A DNA stretch of 55,961 bases from positions 1 through 55,961 of the forward strand of contig JASGVX010000058.1 in assembly GCA_030054735.1 (NCBI GenBank), given 5' to 3'. Under the pieces are notes generated by a model. The model was not told the origin of the DNA. It made no database searches and was given only the letters and a program-made list of their open reading frames with translations. This DNA comes from Methanobacteriota archaeon (GTDB lineage: Archaea > Halobacteriota > Methanosarcinia > Methanosarcinales > Methanosarcinaceae). Both the position numbers and the translations under genes were made by a program. Shown in pieces: positions 1 through 8,949 of the stretch (position 1 is its first letter; each line of letters begins with the position of its first letter).

Positions 1-203
1 TTCGGCAGGTCGACATTTAATTTCTCATAATCTTTGTTGATGCCGATTTTGAAATAATACGCAGTATTTGTACGTAACTTTCAGGTTTACATATGATCAA
101 TTAATAATATCTCATACTAAACTTTTATGAAAAAATGGCCCAGTATTTATATATGTGGTGATAGTTGAACCACATGTTAACCAACTTTTAATCTCATTTC
201 TAG
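1..203 (-). repeat. Miniature element R1, truncated copy at left edge
   Basis: This matches the reverse complement of the full R1 copy at 234-511. It starts inside the terminal repeat (TTCGGCAGGTCGACATT) and ends abruptly near 203 in TCTCATTTCTAGCC, where element R2 begins. No protein is encoded. The same orientation and content recur at the right edge of the window (55759-55961). Confidence 0.8.
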
Positions 204-653
204 CCTGAGTTCCCAAAATTTAAGCGCATAAATCCTACATTCGGCAGGTCGACATTAATAATCAGAATATTTTTCTTGATGGCGTTTTATGGTATCACCT
301 GGCTAGAAATGAGATTGAGAGTTGGTTAACATGTGGCTCAACTATCACCACATATATAAACACTGGATCATTTTTTCATAAAAGTTTAGTATGAGATATT
401 ATTAATTGATCATATGTAAACCTGAAAGTTACGTACAAATACTATGTATTATTTCAAAATCGGCATCAACAAAAATTATGAAAAATTAAATGTCGACCTG
501 CCGAATGTAGGATAAATCTAATTTCACTAATCTACTATGTCAGATGATTATTATTTTTAATTAGAACTCATTATTCATGCGCTTAAGTTTAAGCACATAA
601 TAGGATATCAGAAGAACCTTATGCGCTTAAAAAGGCGGAAGTTAGGTTTCAGG
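204..653 (+). repeat. Miniature element R2, interrupted by R1
   Basis: About 166 bp of R2 (204-233 plus 518-653) is split by the R1 insertion at 234-511. The uninterrupted relative lies at 48733-48899 (167 bp). Both copies begin CCTGAGTTCCCAAAATTTAAG and end near GGAAGTTAGGTT.TCAGG. Inner inverted repeats TTAAGCGCATAA and TTATGCGCTTAA suggest a miniature inverted-repeat element. No coding capacity is seen. Confidence 0.75.
234..511 (+). mobile_element. Miniature inverted-repeat element R1, complete copy
   Basis: A 278-bp element with perfect 23-bp terminal inverted repeats that start CCTACATTCGGCAGGTCG. It is flanked by the 6-bp direct repeat ATAAAT at 228-233 and 512-517, a clear target-site duplication. 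The R2 copy at 48733 carries the site with a single ATAAAT and no insert. It encodes no transposase, so it must have been mobilised in trans. Other copies are at 1-203, 25806-25957 and 55759-55961. Confidence 0.9.
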
Positions 654-680
654 GCGTTCGAACTTTTCTTTTTTAACCTT

Positions 681-1658
681 TCACAGCCTTCCAGGAAGTA
701 AAATTCCCACGATACAGAAAACAGAAGTCAATAGAAACATTGCATAGGTTGCCTGTTTTTCAGTTAATCTGTAATAATAAGGCAGGACCCACTTAAGAGT
801 AAGCGGATTAGGAACTTCCAGAGTGCCGTCTTCCCTGACCTTCCCAAACTTGACATCAGGATATTTTTTAATTTTCCAGTAGACATACATCAAAAAATTG
901 ACTGTATGCGGGATCAGCATAATAAAACCGCTTATGATAAAGCCCTGTATAACAATAATAGTCCCGATAGCTGCCCCTACGGTAAGTGACCCTACATTTC
1001 CCCAGAAAACCCTTGCAGGGTACTGTTCGTAAAGATAAAACCCAATTGTAGCTCCTGTTATAGCAACAGCGAATATTATATTCTCAACGTCTTTAATCAA
1101 AACCGACTTTATCATCAGCGAAGCAAGAACAATTATGGCTAGTCCAGAAGAAAGCCCATTGTACCCGGAGTGCATGTTAACGAGATTTGACGTGACAAGC
1201 ACATAGGTAGGGACAATGAATTGCAGGTAAAGGATTCCAAGTTCCAGGTCTCCAACACGTGGGAGAGTAAGCGCAGTATGAGTTGCGTATTGAATCAGGG
1301 GATAGGAACAGTAGTACATAATCAACAACTTGGATGCCCTTCCAATATTGATCATATCATCAAGGATGCCAAAAAGCCCGAATAGTGCAATGACAATCAT
1401 TGCGACATAGTTTGTGGATGTAAACTTGAAAAAAAGGGAGTTCATGGACATAGAAAGCATTGCAATCAGCAGAATTATAGTTCCCCCACGGTCTGCCACC
1501 ATTGGCTGATTCTTTTTATAAACATCCCTGGCTACAATATTGTTTTCGGTCAGCTTTTTGATAAAGTACGGCATTGAAGCTGCAGTTGCTATTAATGGAA
1601 CAAGGAAATTGCTTGTAAACATAATGTTTTGGAAGAACGACTCTGAACTCAATATCAT
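681..1658 (-). CDS. UDP-GlcNAc:dolichyl-phosphate GlcNAc-1-P transferase family (GT4/MraY-like)
   Basis: A polytopic membrane enzyme of 325 residues, probably transferring a GlcNAc-1-phosphate type sugar phosphate to a polyprenyl phosphate carrier on the cytoplasmic face. Visible signatures are FGILDD (about residues 93-98, the Mg-binding DD), NMHSGYNGLSSG (about 158-169), FWGNVGSLTVG (about 217-227) and the loop IPHTVNF (about 247-253). The NxxxGxNGL form resembles eukaryotic Alg7/DPAGT1 more than bacterial MraY. The length fits the family. The start has GGTGAAGG just upstream. A role in S-layer N-glycosylation, feeding the AglB encoded at 9.6 kb, is an inference from family and not from operon linkage. 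It stands alone between the R2 element and a divergent VanZ-like gene. Confidence 0.8.
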   Translation of the reverse strand: MILSSESFFQNIMFTSNFLVPLIATAASMPYFIKKLTENNIVARDVYKKNQPMVADRGGTIILLIAMLSMSMNSLFFKFTSTNYVAMIVIALFGLFGILDDMINIGRASKLLIMYYCSYPLIQYATHTALTLPRVGDLELGILYLQFIVPTYVLVTSNLVNMHSGYNGLSSGLAIIVLASLMIKSVLIKDVENIIFAVAITGATIGFYLYEQYPARVFWGNVGSLTVGAAIGTIIVIQGFIISGFIMLIPHTVNFLMYVYWKIKKYPDVKFGKVREDGTLEVPNPLTLKWVLPYYYRLTEKQATYAMFLLTSVFCIVGILLPGRL

Positions 1659-2044
1659 TTTTTACTTTCCTTCACCACTGAATATCATATTCTGACGCAA
1701 AAGCAAAGCTTAGGTTTTAACCTTAAAAAATCAGTCTAAGTTTTAAAGTCTAATTTAATGCCTAATAATAGAAATACTTATCGAAAATATTAATTAGAAG
1801 CTGCTTCTGACTCGGGATAGAAAACCACTACAACGAATTTTGAGACTATCTTCTGTTTTAATCATATAATTTAATGTTTTGTCTTGAACCTTATGATTTT
1901 TTGACATTATTCATTTTACCAAAATGAAATATCTCGATGCAATATGTTTTGTGTAAAAACACTGTATTAATTAGCAGGATCTGTCAAATTTGGATTAAAA
2001 CAAAGAGTTTAAATCCCGTAAATCTCATAAAGTTTAGAGATCAA

Positions 2045-2554
2045 ATGTTAAAACTTGAGAAATCCCGTTTTATTATCATAATTACCGTTTTATACGCGAT
2101 TATGGTTTTTTATTTATCAGTTAGCGCCAGCATAGGAGATCTCAAACATTTCCTCAAAACAGATCTGTGCAATCCAATTAGAGATATCCTTCTGGCCAAT
2201 GATCTCTCTTCTGTGCTAAAATTTTTGGTTGCTTCACTACATGCTGTTCAGGATGCATCCATAGACCCAGCACATGTAGGGATTTACTTTGGACTTGGAG
2301 TCCTACTGTATTTTGTACTTTTAACTTCAAAAAAACCGACACTTGTGAGATACTCAGCAATCTACGCAGTATGCATTGGAACTGCTTACGGCATACTGAA
2401 TGAGGTATTTCAGAGTTTCCTGCCGTACCGTACTGCAAGTGTGACAGATGCTATTTCAAATCTCATAGGGCTCGTACTTGCACAGATTTTCGTAATCCTT
2501 TTTGTTCTGGCATTAAAAGCGGTCATGAAGAAAAAAATCTTGAAGGGCCAGTAG
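2045..2554 (+). CDS. VanZ-like family membrane protein
   Basis: A small membrane protein with an N-terminal helix (residues about 8-26) and three further hydrophobic segments. The VanZ pattern is present: a His followed by YFGLG (DPAHVGIYFGLG), then NEVFQSFLPYRTASVTDAISNLIG, which carries the conserved E-x-x-Q, D and N-x-x-G positions. The reading frame stays open upstream to 1937, but those 36 residues are poorly hydrophobic, so I prefer the ATG at 2045 (169 aa). The physiological role of archaeal VanZ-like proteins is unknown. The gene is divergent from the sugar-phosphate transferase and convergent with iorB. Confidence 0.75.
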   Translation: MLKLEKSRFIIIITVLYAIMVFYLSVSASIGDLKHFLKTDLCNPIRDILLANDLSSVLKFLVASLHAVQDASIDPAHVGIYFGLGVLLYFVLLTSKKPTLVRYSAIYAVCIGTAYGILNEVFQSFLPYRTASVTDAISNLIGLVLAQIFVILFVLALKAVMKKKILKGQ

Positions 2555-2642
2555 ATTAAAATTAAAAAATTAAAGGTTAAAAAATAGGAAAAGTGAGGGG
2601 CCTCTCACTTTAAGAGAAAATAAAATCTCTGTTTCCCTTCGT

Positions 2643-3245
2643 TTAACTTTCCTCTATATTCCTTCTTCCAATTTCAAAAGCTCTGACATTAATCTCGATA
2701 GTCTTCTGCGGCACAAGTGCCTTTACACTCTCAAGCAGGGCTTCTTTCGGAACTGGTAAATACCCAGAGACTGCCCCGACCATTACAACATTCATTGCAA
2801 ACCTGCTGCCGGCTTCATAAGCCAGTTCATCAGCATTAAAGGCTTTAAGCAGATATTTTTCAGAAAGGGCATCAAGGATTTCCTCTACATCAGGATACTT
2901 TGCAAGGCCTGAACTAACGCTTACAGGGATTATTGGATGCGTGTTTACTATAATTACTCCTCCGTCCTTCAGGAAATCGAGATACCTGACCGCTTCCATG
3001 GGCTCAAGGGCAAGCATAATATCTGCGCCCTTTTTAGGGATCATTGACCCGAGATCAGTTCCCAGCCTTATATGGTTTACAACCGAGCCTCCGCGCTGCG
3101 CCATGCCGTGTGTCTCTGCTGCCCGGATAGAAAGCCCTGAAACAACTGCGGCTTTTCCAATGATGTCCGAAGCAAGAATTGCACCCTGCCCGCCAACTCC
3201 CGTAATAAGGAGGTCGAGTTTCTTTTCTCCTGCTCTCCCGCTCAT
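2643..3245 (-). CDS. iorB: Indolepyruvate:ferredoxin oxidoreductase beta subunit
   Basis: The 200-residue gamma-domain-like subunit of IOR, which oxidatively decarboxylates aryl pyruvates to aryl-acetyl-CoA with ferredoxin as acceptor (reversible in methanogens). The N-terminus ITGVGGQGAILASDIIG (about 14-30) is the typical GxGGQG motif of 2-oxoacid oxidoreductase gamma domains, followed by ETHGMAQRGGSV (about 44-55). The ATG overlaps the iorA stop in an ATGA arrangement, and its ribosome site GGAGGTGA lies within the last codons of iorA, so the two are translationally coupled and probably made in equal amounts. Confidence 0.93.
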   Translation of the reverse strand: MSGRAGEKKLDLLITGVGGQGAILASDIIGKAAVVSGLSIRAAETHGMAQRGGSVVNHIRLGTDLGSMIPKKGADIMLALEPMEAVRYLDFLKDGGVIIVNTHPIIPVSVSSGLAKYPDVEEILDALSEKYLLKAFNADELAYEAGSRFAMNVVMVGAVSGYLPVPKEALLESVKALVPQKTIEINVRAFEIGRRNIEES

Positions 3246-5044
3246 CTCTTCACCTCCGTGATAGCTTCAAACTTGCATATCTGTGCACAAACCCCACACC
3301 CACTGCATAGGGAAGTAATAATAGCGCATTTGTTTTCTTCATCAAATTCGATTGCCGGGCAGCCAAACTTAATGCATTGCTTGCATCCTTCACATTTTTC
3401 AGGGTCAACGGTATATGGGACCCGCCTGATCCCTGCCCTTTTGCCTGAGATCACGCAGGGCTGTTTTGCAATAATCACAGATGTCCCTTCAAAGTCCTTT
3501 GCGGTTTTGAAAGCTTTCTGAGTCTCTTCAAGCTTGTAGGGGTCAACGACAGTTACTGACCCAACACCCATAGCTTTGCAGAGTTCTGCAAGCGAAACCT
3601 CAACTGTGGGCTCTCCTGTAACTGTATAGCCAACTCCAGGGTTTGGCTGATGGCCAGTCATTGCTGTGATACGGTTGTCAAGAATAGTAACCGTTATATT
3701 GGCTTTGTTGAAAACTGCATTTAAGAGAGAGTTCATGCCTGTATGGAAAAAGGTTGAGTCCCCAATAGAACAGCAGATAGGGCGCTTTTCCCCTGCATGA
3801 TAAAGCCCGGAAGCTATACTTATGCTTGAACCCATACAGAGAGTGGTCTCAACAGTTCCGCTCTGGATTCCAAGAGTATAGCAACCGATGTCACTCGGGT
3901 AAATAGCATCATTTCCAAATACTTTTTTCATGGAATAGAAAGTAGCCCTGTGGGAACATCCAGCACAGAGAGCAGGCGGGCGCGGGGCAAGTTCAAGGGA
4001 AAGCTTTTCAGAATCGGATTCAATATCCAGGTCAAAAGCTTTCTTCAGGGCGTCAAGGAAAGCGCTTATGTCCAATTCTCCTTCCCGCGAAACATAAGCG
4101 CTGGTTTTTCCAAGAATAGAGGCTAGAATGCCGGACTCCTGGGCAATCATTTTTACCTGTTCTTCAACAACAGGTTCAAGCTCCTCAAAAATGAGGACTG
4201 TTTCGACGGTCTCAAGCAGTTTCAGGATAAGTTTTTTCGGGACAGGATAGGTCCCTATCTTCAGGAAAGAAGCTTCAAGCCCGAGCTCCTGCAGAGCCTC
4301 TTTTGCATAAACAGATGCTATCCCTGCACCTATTACCCCCAGCTTTGCTCCGGATTTGAGCTCAAGGGAATTCCAGGGAGACTCTGCAAGTGCATCCTCC
4401 ATTGGCTGCTGGATAGAAAGGATCTGGGTGTGGCGGGCGCGGGCATTCTTGGGCAGCATAACCCAGCGGTCGAGAAGTTTTTCGAAATGAGGAGCCGGTT
4501 TTTTAACAGGGATTTCACCGAGCTCGATATCCGACTTTCCATGCGAAATTCTGGTAGTTGGCCTGAAAATTACAGGAACTTCGAACTTTTCCGAAAACTC
4601 AAAAGCATAGGGAAGCATATCTTTGGCTTCCTGGGGGGTTGAAGGGTCAAAACAGGGAAGAAGGGCAAACTGGGCATAGCGCCGTGTATCCTGCTCATTC
4701 TGGGACGAGTGGCAGGATGGGTCATCAGCAACGATTACGATCAGCCCGCCTTTTGTGCCTGTATAAGTAAGGGTCATAAAAGGGTCAGCTGCAACATTTA
4801 ACCCAACATGCTTCATTGTCACGGCAGACCTGACCCCTGACCATGCAGCTCCGACTGCAACTTCCATTGCAACCTTTTCGTTAACCGACCATTCTATATG
4901 GTAGTCCCGGTCCCTGCGGGAGGCAAGAGTGTCTATAATCTCCGAAGAAGGAGTCCCGGGATAGCCTGCAATAACCTGCACGCCGCCTTCGAGAAGCCCA
5001 CGAGCAATAGCCGCGTTTCCAAGCATATACTCACGCGTTGTCAT
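3242..5044 (-). CDS. iorA: Indolepyruvate:ferredoxin oxidoreductase alpha subunit
   Basis: The large (600 aa) thiamine-diphosphate and iron-sulfur subunit of IOR. The N-terminal domain begins near GNAAIARGLLEGG; the TPP-binding region is GDSTFFHTGMNS with a downstream LDN. The C-terminus is a two-cluster ferredoxin: CEGCKQCIKFGCP (first Cys near residue 551) and CSGCGVCAQIC. An upstream in-frame start at 5086 exists, but the ATG at 5044 is preceded by GGAGATC and begins with the family's usual N-terminus, so I use it. It is first in the iorA-iorB operon. Likely roles are reductive synthesis of aromatic amino acids from aryl acids or aromatic degradation; the sequence does not decide the direction. 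Confidence 0.93.
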   Translation of the reverse strand: MTTREYMLGNAAIARGLLEGGVQVIAGYPGTPSSEIIDTLASRRDRDYHIEWSVNEKVAMEVAVGAAWSGVRSAVTMKHVGLNVAADPFMTLTYTGTKGGLIVIVADDPSCHSSQNEQDTRRYAQFALLPCFDPSTPQEAKDMLPYAFEFSEKFEVPVIFRPTTRISHGKSDIELGEIPVKKPAPHFEKLLDRWVMLPKNARARHTQILSIQQPMEDALAESPWNSLELKSGAKLGVIGAGIASVYAKEALQELGLEASFLKIGTYPVPKKLILKLLETVETVLIFEELEPVVEEQVKMIAQESGILASILGKTSAYVSREGELDISAFLDALKKAFDLDIESDSEKLSLELAPRPPALCAGCSHRATFYSMKKVFGNDAIYPSDIGCYTLGIQSGTVETTLCMGSSISIASGLYHAGEKRPICCSIGDSTFFHTGMNSLLNAVFNKANITVTILDNRITAMTGHQPNPGVGYTVTGEPTVEVSLAELCKAMGVGSVTVVDPYKLEETQKAFKTAKDFEGTSVIIAKQPCVISGKRAGIRRVPYTVDPEKCEGCKQCIKFGCPAIEFDEENKCAIITSLCSGCGVCAQICKFEAITEVKR

Positions 5045-5495
5045 AATAAGATCTCCACATTTTAAACAATAAAACGCAACTGTCATAACAATTTAAATTC
5101 AGTTCTCTATCAATCAGTGTTAATAAATCAGAAGTCCAGGGAAAGACAGTTCTGGAAAGCAAAACCTGCTGTCTGCAAACTAAGTTAAACTTTTGTATTA
5201 TTCAAATAACACGATCAATAATATACTTTCGGATCAAAGGTTAGTTGGCAATTCACAAGAAAAGATGCAAGGATAAAATTCATGCATTTTTTAGATACTT
5301 AAATTACGTGTTTATTAGACACTTGAGAATTGAGGCAGAACCAGATAGTTCTTCAAGATTTTTAAGTATTTTCAATATCTGTAGCCACATAAATTTTGAA
5401 TATTCAGTCCTGGAACTCTATCACAAAATACTTTCACCCCGCTTGGCGGAGCTTAATAAGCACGGAAGTAGTTTTTAGGGTTAGAGGTGAACACA
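5045..5495. other. Intergenic region upstream of iorA and the 47-codon ORF
   Basis: 451 bp, AT-rich, holding the divergent promoters expected for iorA (minus) and the small ORF at 5496 (plus). A 77-codon open frame at 5245-5478 has no good ribosome site and no recognisable family, so I do not call it. No repeats shared with the rest of the window were seen. Confidence 0.4.
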
Positions 5496-5639
5496 ATGGA
5501 AGAGATATTCAAAGGATTGCTTGAACGTGCTCAGTACTATGAACAGTTTGAGAGCTTCAGAAACACGGCCATTTCCGGGAAAATCGAGGAAATGTCGGGG
5601 ATGGATCTGAGAATGAAAGTTTCAGTGCCAGACATGTAA
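5496..5639 (+). CDS. Small protein of 47 residues, unknown function
   Basis: A short open frame starting at an ATG preceded by GAGGTGA with 5-nt spacing, close to the ideal archaeal ribosome site. The product begins MEEIFKGLLERAQYYEQFE and is mostly predicted helical, acidic and soluble, with an odd methionine-rich tail (MSGMDLRM...PDM). No domain is recognised. It stands alone before 330 bp of A-rich sequence and a pseudogene. It could be a genuine small protein or the retained N-terminus of a lost gene; the ribosome site is the main support. Confidence 0.45.
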   Translation: MEEIFKGLLERAQYYEQFESFRNTAISGKIEEMSGMDLRMKVSVPDM

Positions 5640-5970
5640 AAACAGAGCTGAATCAACAGTTGTATTGGAAATAATGTATCTTGAGTTGTATTAAGAATAA
5701 TGTATCTTGAATAGTAAACCAAATAGTAAAAGCTGCAAAATCTCTAAAAAGGCGGAATATTGAGATTTTCTTCTCAACAAAAAAATTAAAAGAATAAGGA
5801 AGAGGAAATAGAAAAAATAGAAAGATAGCTAACAGGACTAAAAAATTAACAAGATCAGACAGCTTAAAACAGAAATTTAATTTAGAAGAAGCAGGTGTTA
5901 AATATAAGAAATAGAGGAGGAGTGGGGGGTATAAAATTATTGATTAAAATCGAATCTGGAAATTATTTTT
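5640..5970. other. A-rich intergenic stretch
   Basis: About 330 bp, strongly purine-rich on the plus strand from 5740 to 5930, with many stops in all frames. I see no gene, RNA or repeat in it. Confidence 0.4.
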
Positions 5971-6270
5971 CTACCTTTTCATATCTTCCACAAAGTCCTG
6001 ACCCAGTTCCACTTTATAGAAGTTTCACCAGGGAGCTCCATTAACAATACTCTGGTGATCTTGAGGGAAGCTTTTTCTGACTCACTTTCAAGTCCAGTAC
6101 ATGCCCGCCTGCATTTCTGTAATCTATGATTAAGTGAAATTGGTATCCTGACACATTTGCACCTTTCACATACTCCGGAGTCCTGAATCCTGCAGAAGAG
6201 ATAAATCCTATGCGATGTCTCGTCTCGATACCCGTATACAGATTCCTGTTTTACAGGTTCTGCATAATAT
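5971..6270 (-). pseudogene. Decayed alpha-acetolactate decarboxylase (C-terminal part)
   Basis: Reading the minus strand, one frame gives GFISSAGFRTPEYVKG, NVSGYQFHLIIDYRNAGG and GGHVLDLKV, which matches the C-terminal half of alpha-acetolactate decarboxylase including the metal-binding His of the YxFHxI and GGHVLD motifs. A stop follows near 6037; after shifts the sequence resumes as FYKVELGQDFVEDMKR before a stop at 5971. The N-terminal half is missing, replaced by the 3' end of the dehydrogenase gene at 6287. The enzyme would convert acetolactate to acetoin. Frameshifts and missing N-terminus make it non-functional. Confidence 0.7.
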
Positions 6271-6286
6271 GACTTACAGGAATATT

Positions 6287-7279
6287 TTACAGGTTCTGTA
6301 TTATATATTTTGCAACCGCATGTCCAAGTTCTGCCGTGCTTGCTTTGCCACCCAGGTCAGGAGTAATTATCTTTTTCTGAATGACATCGGCTATCGCGTC
6401 ATCAATAATCCGGGCTTCGGGTTTGCCCATCCAATCAAGCAGCATTTTCACGCAGATGATTGCAGCAAGAGGGTTTGAAATTCCTTTTCCTGCAATATCA
6501 GGCGCACTCCCATGTACAGGTTCAAAAAAGGCATATTTTTTCCCTATATTGGCGCTCGGGACAAGCCCAAGGCTTCCTACAAGGGCTGCACACATATCGC
6601 TTAGAATATCTCCGAAAATATTGGTCGTGACCACAACATCATACTTTTCGGGGTGCATCATAAGGTTGTAAGCCATGGAATCAACAAGCATATCATTATA
6701 CTCAACTCCGCAAGCACCAGCAGTTTGCCTGCAAACATCAAGGAAAAGTTTGTCGGACTTCAGGACATTGGATTTATGGACAATGGTTAATTTCTTGGAT
6801 CTTTTTTTTGCAAGCTGGCAGGCATATTCTGCAATTCTCTCAGAGCCCTTACGGGTAACTACCCTCTTTGTCCAGGAAATCTCAGTACCTATTTCTTCGA
6901 TTCCCGAATAGAGCCCCTCAGTATTTTCCCTGACAATTATAAAATCAAAATCGTTTCTTCCGGTAACGCCTACTATACCAGGAAGAGGTTTTACAGGCCG
7001 GACATTGGCATAGAGGTCCAGCTCCTTTCTAATGCTAAGAAGTATACTTTTATAACCTGGGTCAGGCACGGTGCTAATCGCTCCAAAAAGGACAGCATCA
7101 CATTTTTTTATAGTTTCTATGTCTTCTTCCGACATAGCAGTCCCTGTTCTCTCCCACCTTAGATAGCCGAGTTCCAGGGGTACTTTTTCAAGCTCAAGCC
7201 CAAAAGCATCCAGAACCTCTAAAGCTGCGGGAATTACTTCCCTGCCAATCCCATCACCTTCGATTACTGCCAGTTTCAT
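6287..7279 (-). CDS. aksF: Homoisocitrate/3-isopropylmalate dehydrogenase family, probably AksF-type
   Basis: A 330-residue NAD-dependent beta-decarboxylating dehydrogenase. It opens with the family GDGIGREV, has the substrate helix IRKELDLYANVRPVKPL (about 87-103), RENTEGLYSGIEE, the catalytic Lys/Tyr region VVTRKGSERIAEYA, the metal ligands in NIFGDILSD (about 221-229) and the nucleotide loop EPVHGSAPDIAGKG. The second paralogue (23686-24813) sits beside the leuD-type gene, while this one shares a minus-strand run with the YLRT-type small subunit at 8950. I therefore infer that it acts in the 2-oxoacid chain elongation leading to coenzyme B. Leucine-pathway LeuB activity cannot be excluded. 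Ribosome site is weak. Confidence 0.75.
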   Translation of the reverse strand: MKLAVIEGDGIGREVIPAALEVLDAFGLELEKVPLELGYLRWERTGTAMSEEDIETIKKCDAVLFGAISTVPDPGYKSILLSIRKELDLYANVRPVKPLPGIVGVTGRNDFDFIIVRENTEGLYSGIEEIGTEISWTKRVVTRKGSERIAEYACQLAKKRSKKLTIVHKSNVLKSDKLFLDVCRQTAGACGVEYNDMLVDSMAYNLMMHPEKYDVVVTTNIFGDILSDMCAALVGSLGLVPSANIGKKYAFFEPVHGSAPDIAGKGISNPLAAIICVKMLLDWMGKPEARIIDDAIADVIQKKIITPDLGGKASTAELGHAVAKYIIQNL

Positions 7280-7344
7280 GCTACTGCATCTATGGCTATA
7301 GCTATATGAATCTGGCGCAACTTTCTCATGTTTTTAATTGTATT

Positions 7345-7905
7345 TTAGATCCAGAGCATCTGTTCGGCAAGGATTTTTCCGCCAAGCCCTATAAGGATTA
7401 GCCCGCCGAGGATTTCAACCTCGTGTTCAAAGAAATGACCTATCCTGTATCCGAGAATTGCCCCGCAAAAAGACAAGACAAAAGTTACACAGCCTATGAT
7501 AATTACGGGCTCAAAGATAGGTGTCCCAAGAAAAGCAAAGCTTATGCCCACTGCAAGGGCGTCTATGCTTGTTGCAACTGCTAAAAGGAAAAGTACGGAG
7601 TAGTTAAGAGAGTTTACCTTTCCGTCCGGGTCCCCGTAAAGAGCCTCATAGATCATTTTTCCCCCAATAAAACTCAGGAGACTAAATGCAATCCAGGGAG
7701 CATAGTCCGAAACAAAACCGCTTACTGTACTCCCCCCAACCCAGCCCAGAACAGGCATCAGAGCCTGAAAGCTTCCGAAAAATATAGCCAGTTTAAGGGC
7801 ATCAATGACCTTAAAAGGCCGGACTGTAGTGCCGCTCGACATGGAAACTGCAAAAGCATCCATTGCAAGCCCGAGCCCTAAAAGGAGATTTGTTAGAAAA
7901 GACAT
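7345..7905 (-). CDS. mntP: Manganese efflux pump MntP
   Basis: A 186-residue, six-helix membrane protein of the MntP (former UPF0059/DUF204) family, exporting Mn(II). The two repeated halves each carry the signature acid: GLGLAMDAFAVSMSSG (about 11-26) and ATSIDALAVGISFAFLG (about 110-126). Length is normal. A strong GGAGGTGGAAT ribosome site precedes the ATG. It lies 65 bp upstream of the dehydrogenase and 80 bp downstream of an unknown protein, all on the minus strand. In bacteria mntP is often Mn-regulated by a riboswitch or MntR; I see neither here. Confidence 0.9.
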   Translation of the reverse strand: MSFLTNLLLGLGLAMDAFAVSMSSGTTVRPFKVIDALKLAIFFGSFQALMPVLGWVGGSTVSGFVSDYAPWIAFSLLSFIGGKMIYEALYGDPDGKVNSLNYSVLFLLAVATSIDALAVGISFAFLGTPIFEPVIIIGCVTFVLSFCGAILGYRIGHFFEHEVEILGGLILIGLGGKILAEQMLWI

Positions 7906-7985
7906 CGAAAAGTTATTCCACCTCCGTTTTTTTACATGAGTTTCGTATAATAAGTGACCGGCCCTTAAAGTTTTTCTTGCTGCAT

Positions 7986-8858
7986 TTACTGCTTCTGCAG
8001 TGAACTGTCTTCATTCCTGAGTCGGGTTACAAGCATTCTTATCGCTTCAGAAACCTGGTATTCCGATGCTCCCCAGTGAACAACAGCTCCTTCAAAACCG
8101 GAGATATTTACAAGCCCCGATTTCTCAGACCTGCAGCAGCGCGTAATAAAAGGTTTTGAAGGCACGACTATTTCGGATTTAAAAGGGCAGATATTTATGA
8201 AAGAATACTCAAGTTCGGGAAAAAGCATCTCAAAAAGAGTTTTTGAGATCTCACATCCTACAAGCAGGTGCCCGTCTTCGCTAAGAGTATCTGAGTCCAG
8301 GCATTTGCCTTCAAGCCCCGATGCACTGCATGGAAAAACAGTTCGTTCTCCTTCAAAACGCCTGAGGTCAATAACATTTTCAGTAAACCTGACCTGCAGG
8401 TCTCCGAAAATCCCGCTGGCTTCAAGCCTCCTTAAGACCTGGGAAAGCCAGGAAGGCTCAGGAGGGGCAAGATCAAGAATTTCTATTTCAAGAATGTCTG
8501 AGGGGTCAGGCTCATGAACAAATGTAACATGCCTGTCCACACCCGTAAAAATAACAGTGTTCACTTTACCTGTGCAGAGTTTTGCTGCGGTTTCAATCAG
8601 GAGAGAACGGTCTTTTATATTTAATTCTCTGCCATATTTGACAACCTCTTCTCCTGAAGCGATCGGCTCGAGGGCTTCAACCTTTCTAAGAAGCCCGTCC
8701 CCACTCTTTCTAACAAGGTAAACTGCATATTCACTGCCGGTCTCGGGATTCTCTCTTTCTTCGACCAGGTAGTCTGTAAGGAAATAAATAAGCTCCCCAG
8801 TGCCTGCAGGAAGTGCCTTTGTTACTCCCACATATTTGTACTCATATGGAAAGATCAT
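7986..8858 (-). CDS. Conserved archaeal protein of unknown function (290 aa)
   Basis: I do not recognise a characterised domain. The product is soluble, without signal peptide or membrane segments, and looks like a mixed alpha/beta protein. The N-terminus is MIFPYEYKYVGVTKALP. The second half is rich in cysteine: FPCSASGLEGKC (about 174-185), a GCEIS, an ICPFKSE and a TRCCRSEKSG segment, which could bind a metal or cluster, although no regular CxxC spacing is present. It probably belongs to a methanogen-restricted DUF family. It sits between the homoaconitase small subunit and mntP on the same strand with short gaps, so co-transcription is likely. The start ATG at 8858 has only a weak ribosome site. 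Confidence 0.6.
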   Translation of the reverse strand: MIFPYEYKYVGVTKALPAGTGELIYFLTDYLVEERENPETGSEYAVYLVRKSGDGLLRKVEALEPIASGEEVVKYGRELNIKDRSLLIETAAKLCTGKVNTVIFTGVDRHVTFVHEPDPSDILEIEILDLAPPEPSWLSQVLRRLEASGIFGDLQVRFTENVIDLRRFEGERTVFPCSASGLEGKCLDSDTLSEDGHLLVGCEISKTLFEMLFPELEYSFINICPFKSEIVVPSKPFITRCCRSEKSGLVNISGFEGAVVHWGASEYQVSEAIRMLVTRLRNEDSSLQKQ

Positions 8859-8949
8859 AAATATCGGTTGTTTATGCTGTTAATGAGTTGATAGGGTCAC
8901 TCTATTGGTCGTGTGGCATAGGTAAAATAATTGTTATTACTCTGAGATG

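Noticed and set aside
5245-5478. 77-codon open frame upstream of the 47-aa ORF
   Set aside because: No ribosome site, random-looking composition and no domain; the stretch looks like untranslated or promoter sequence.
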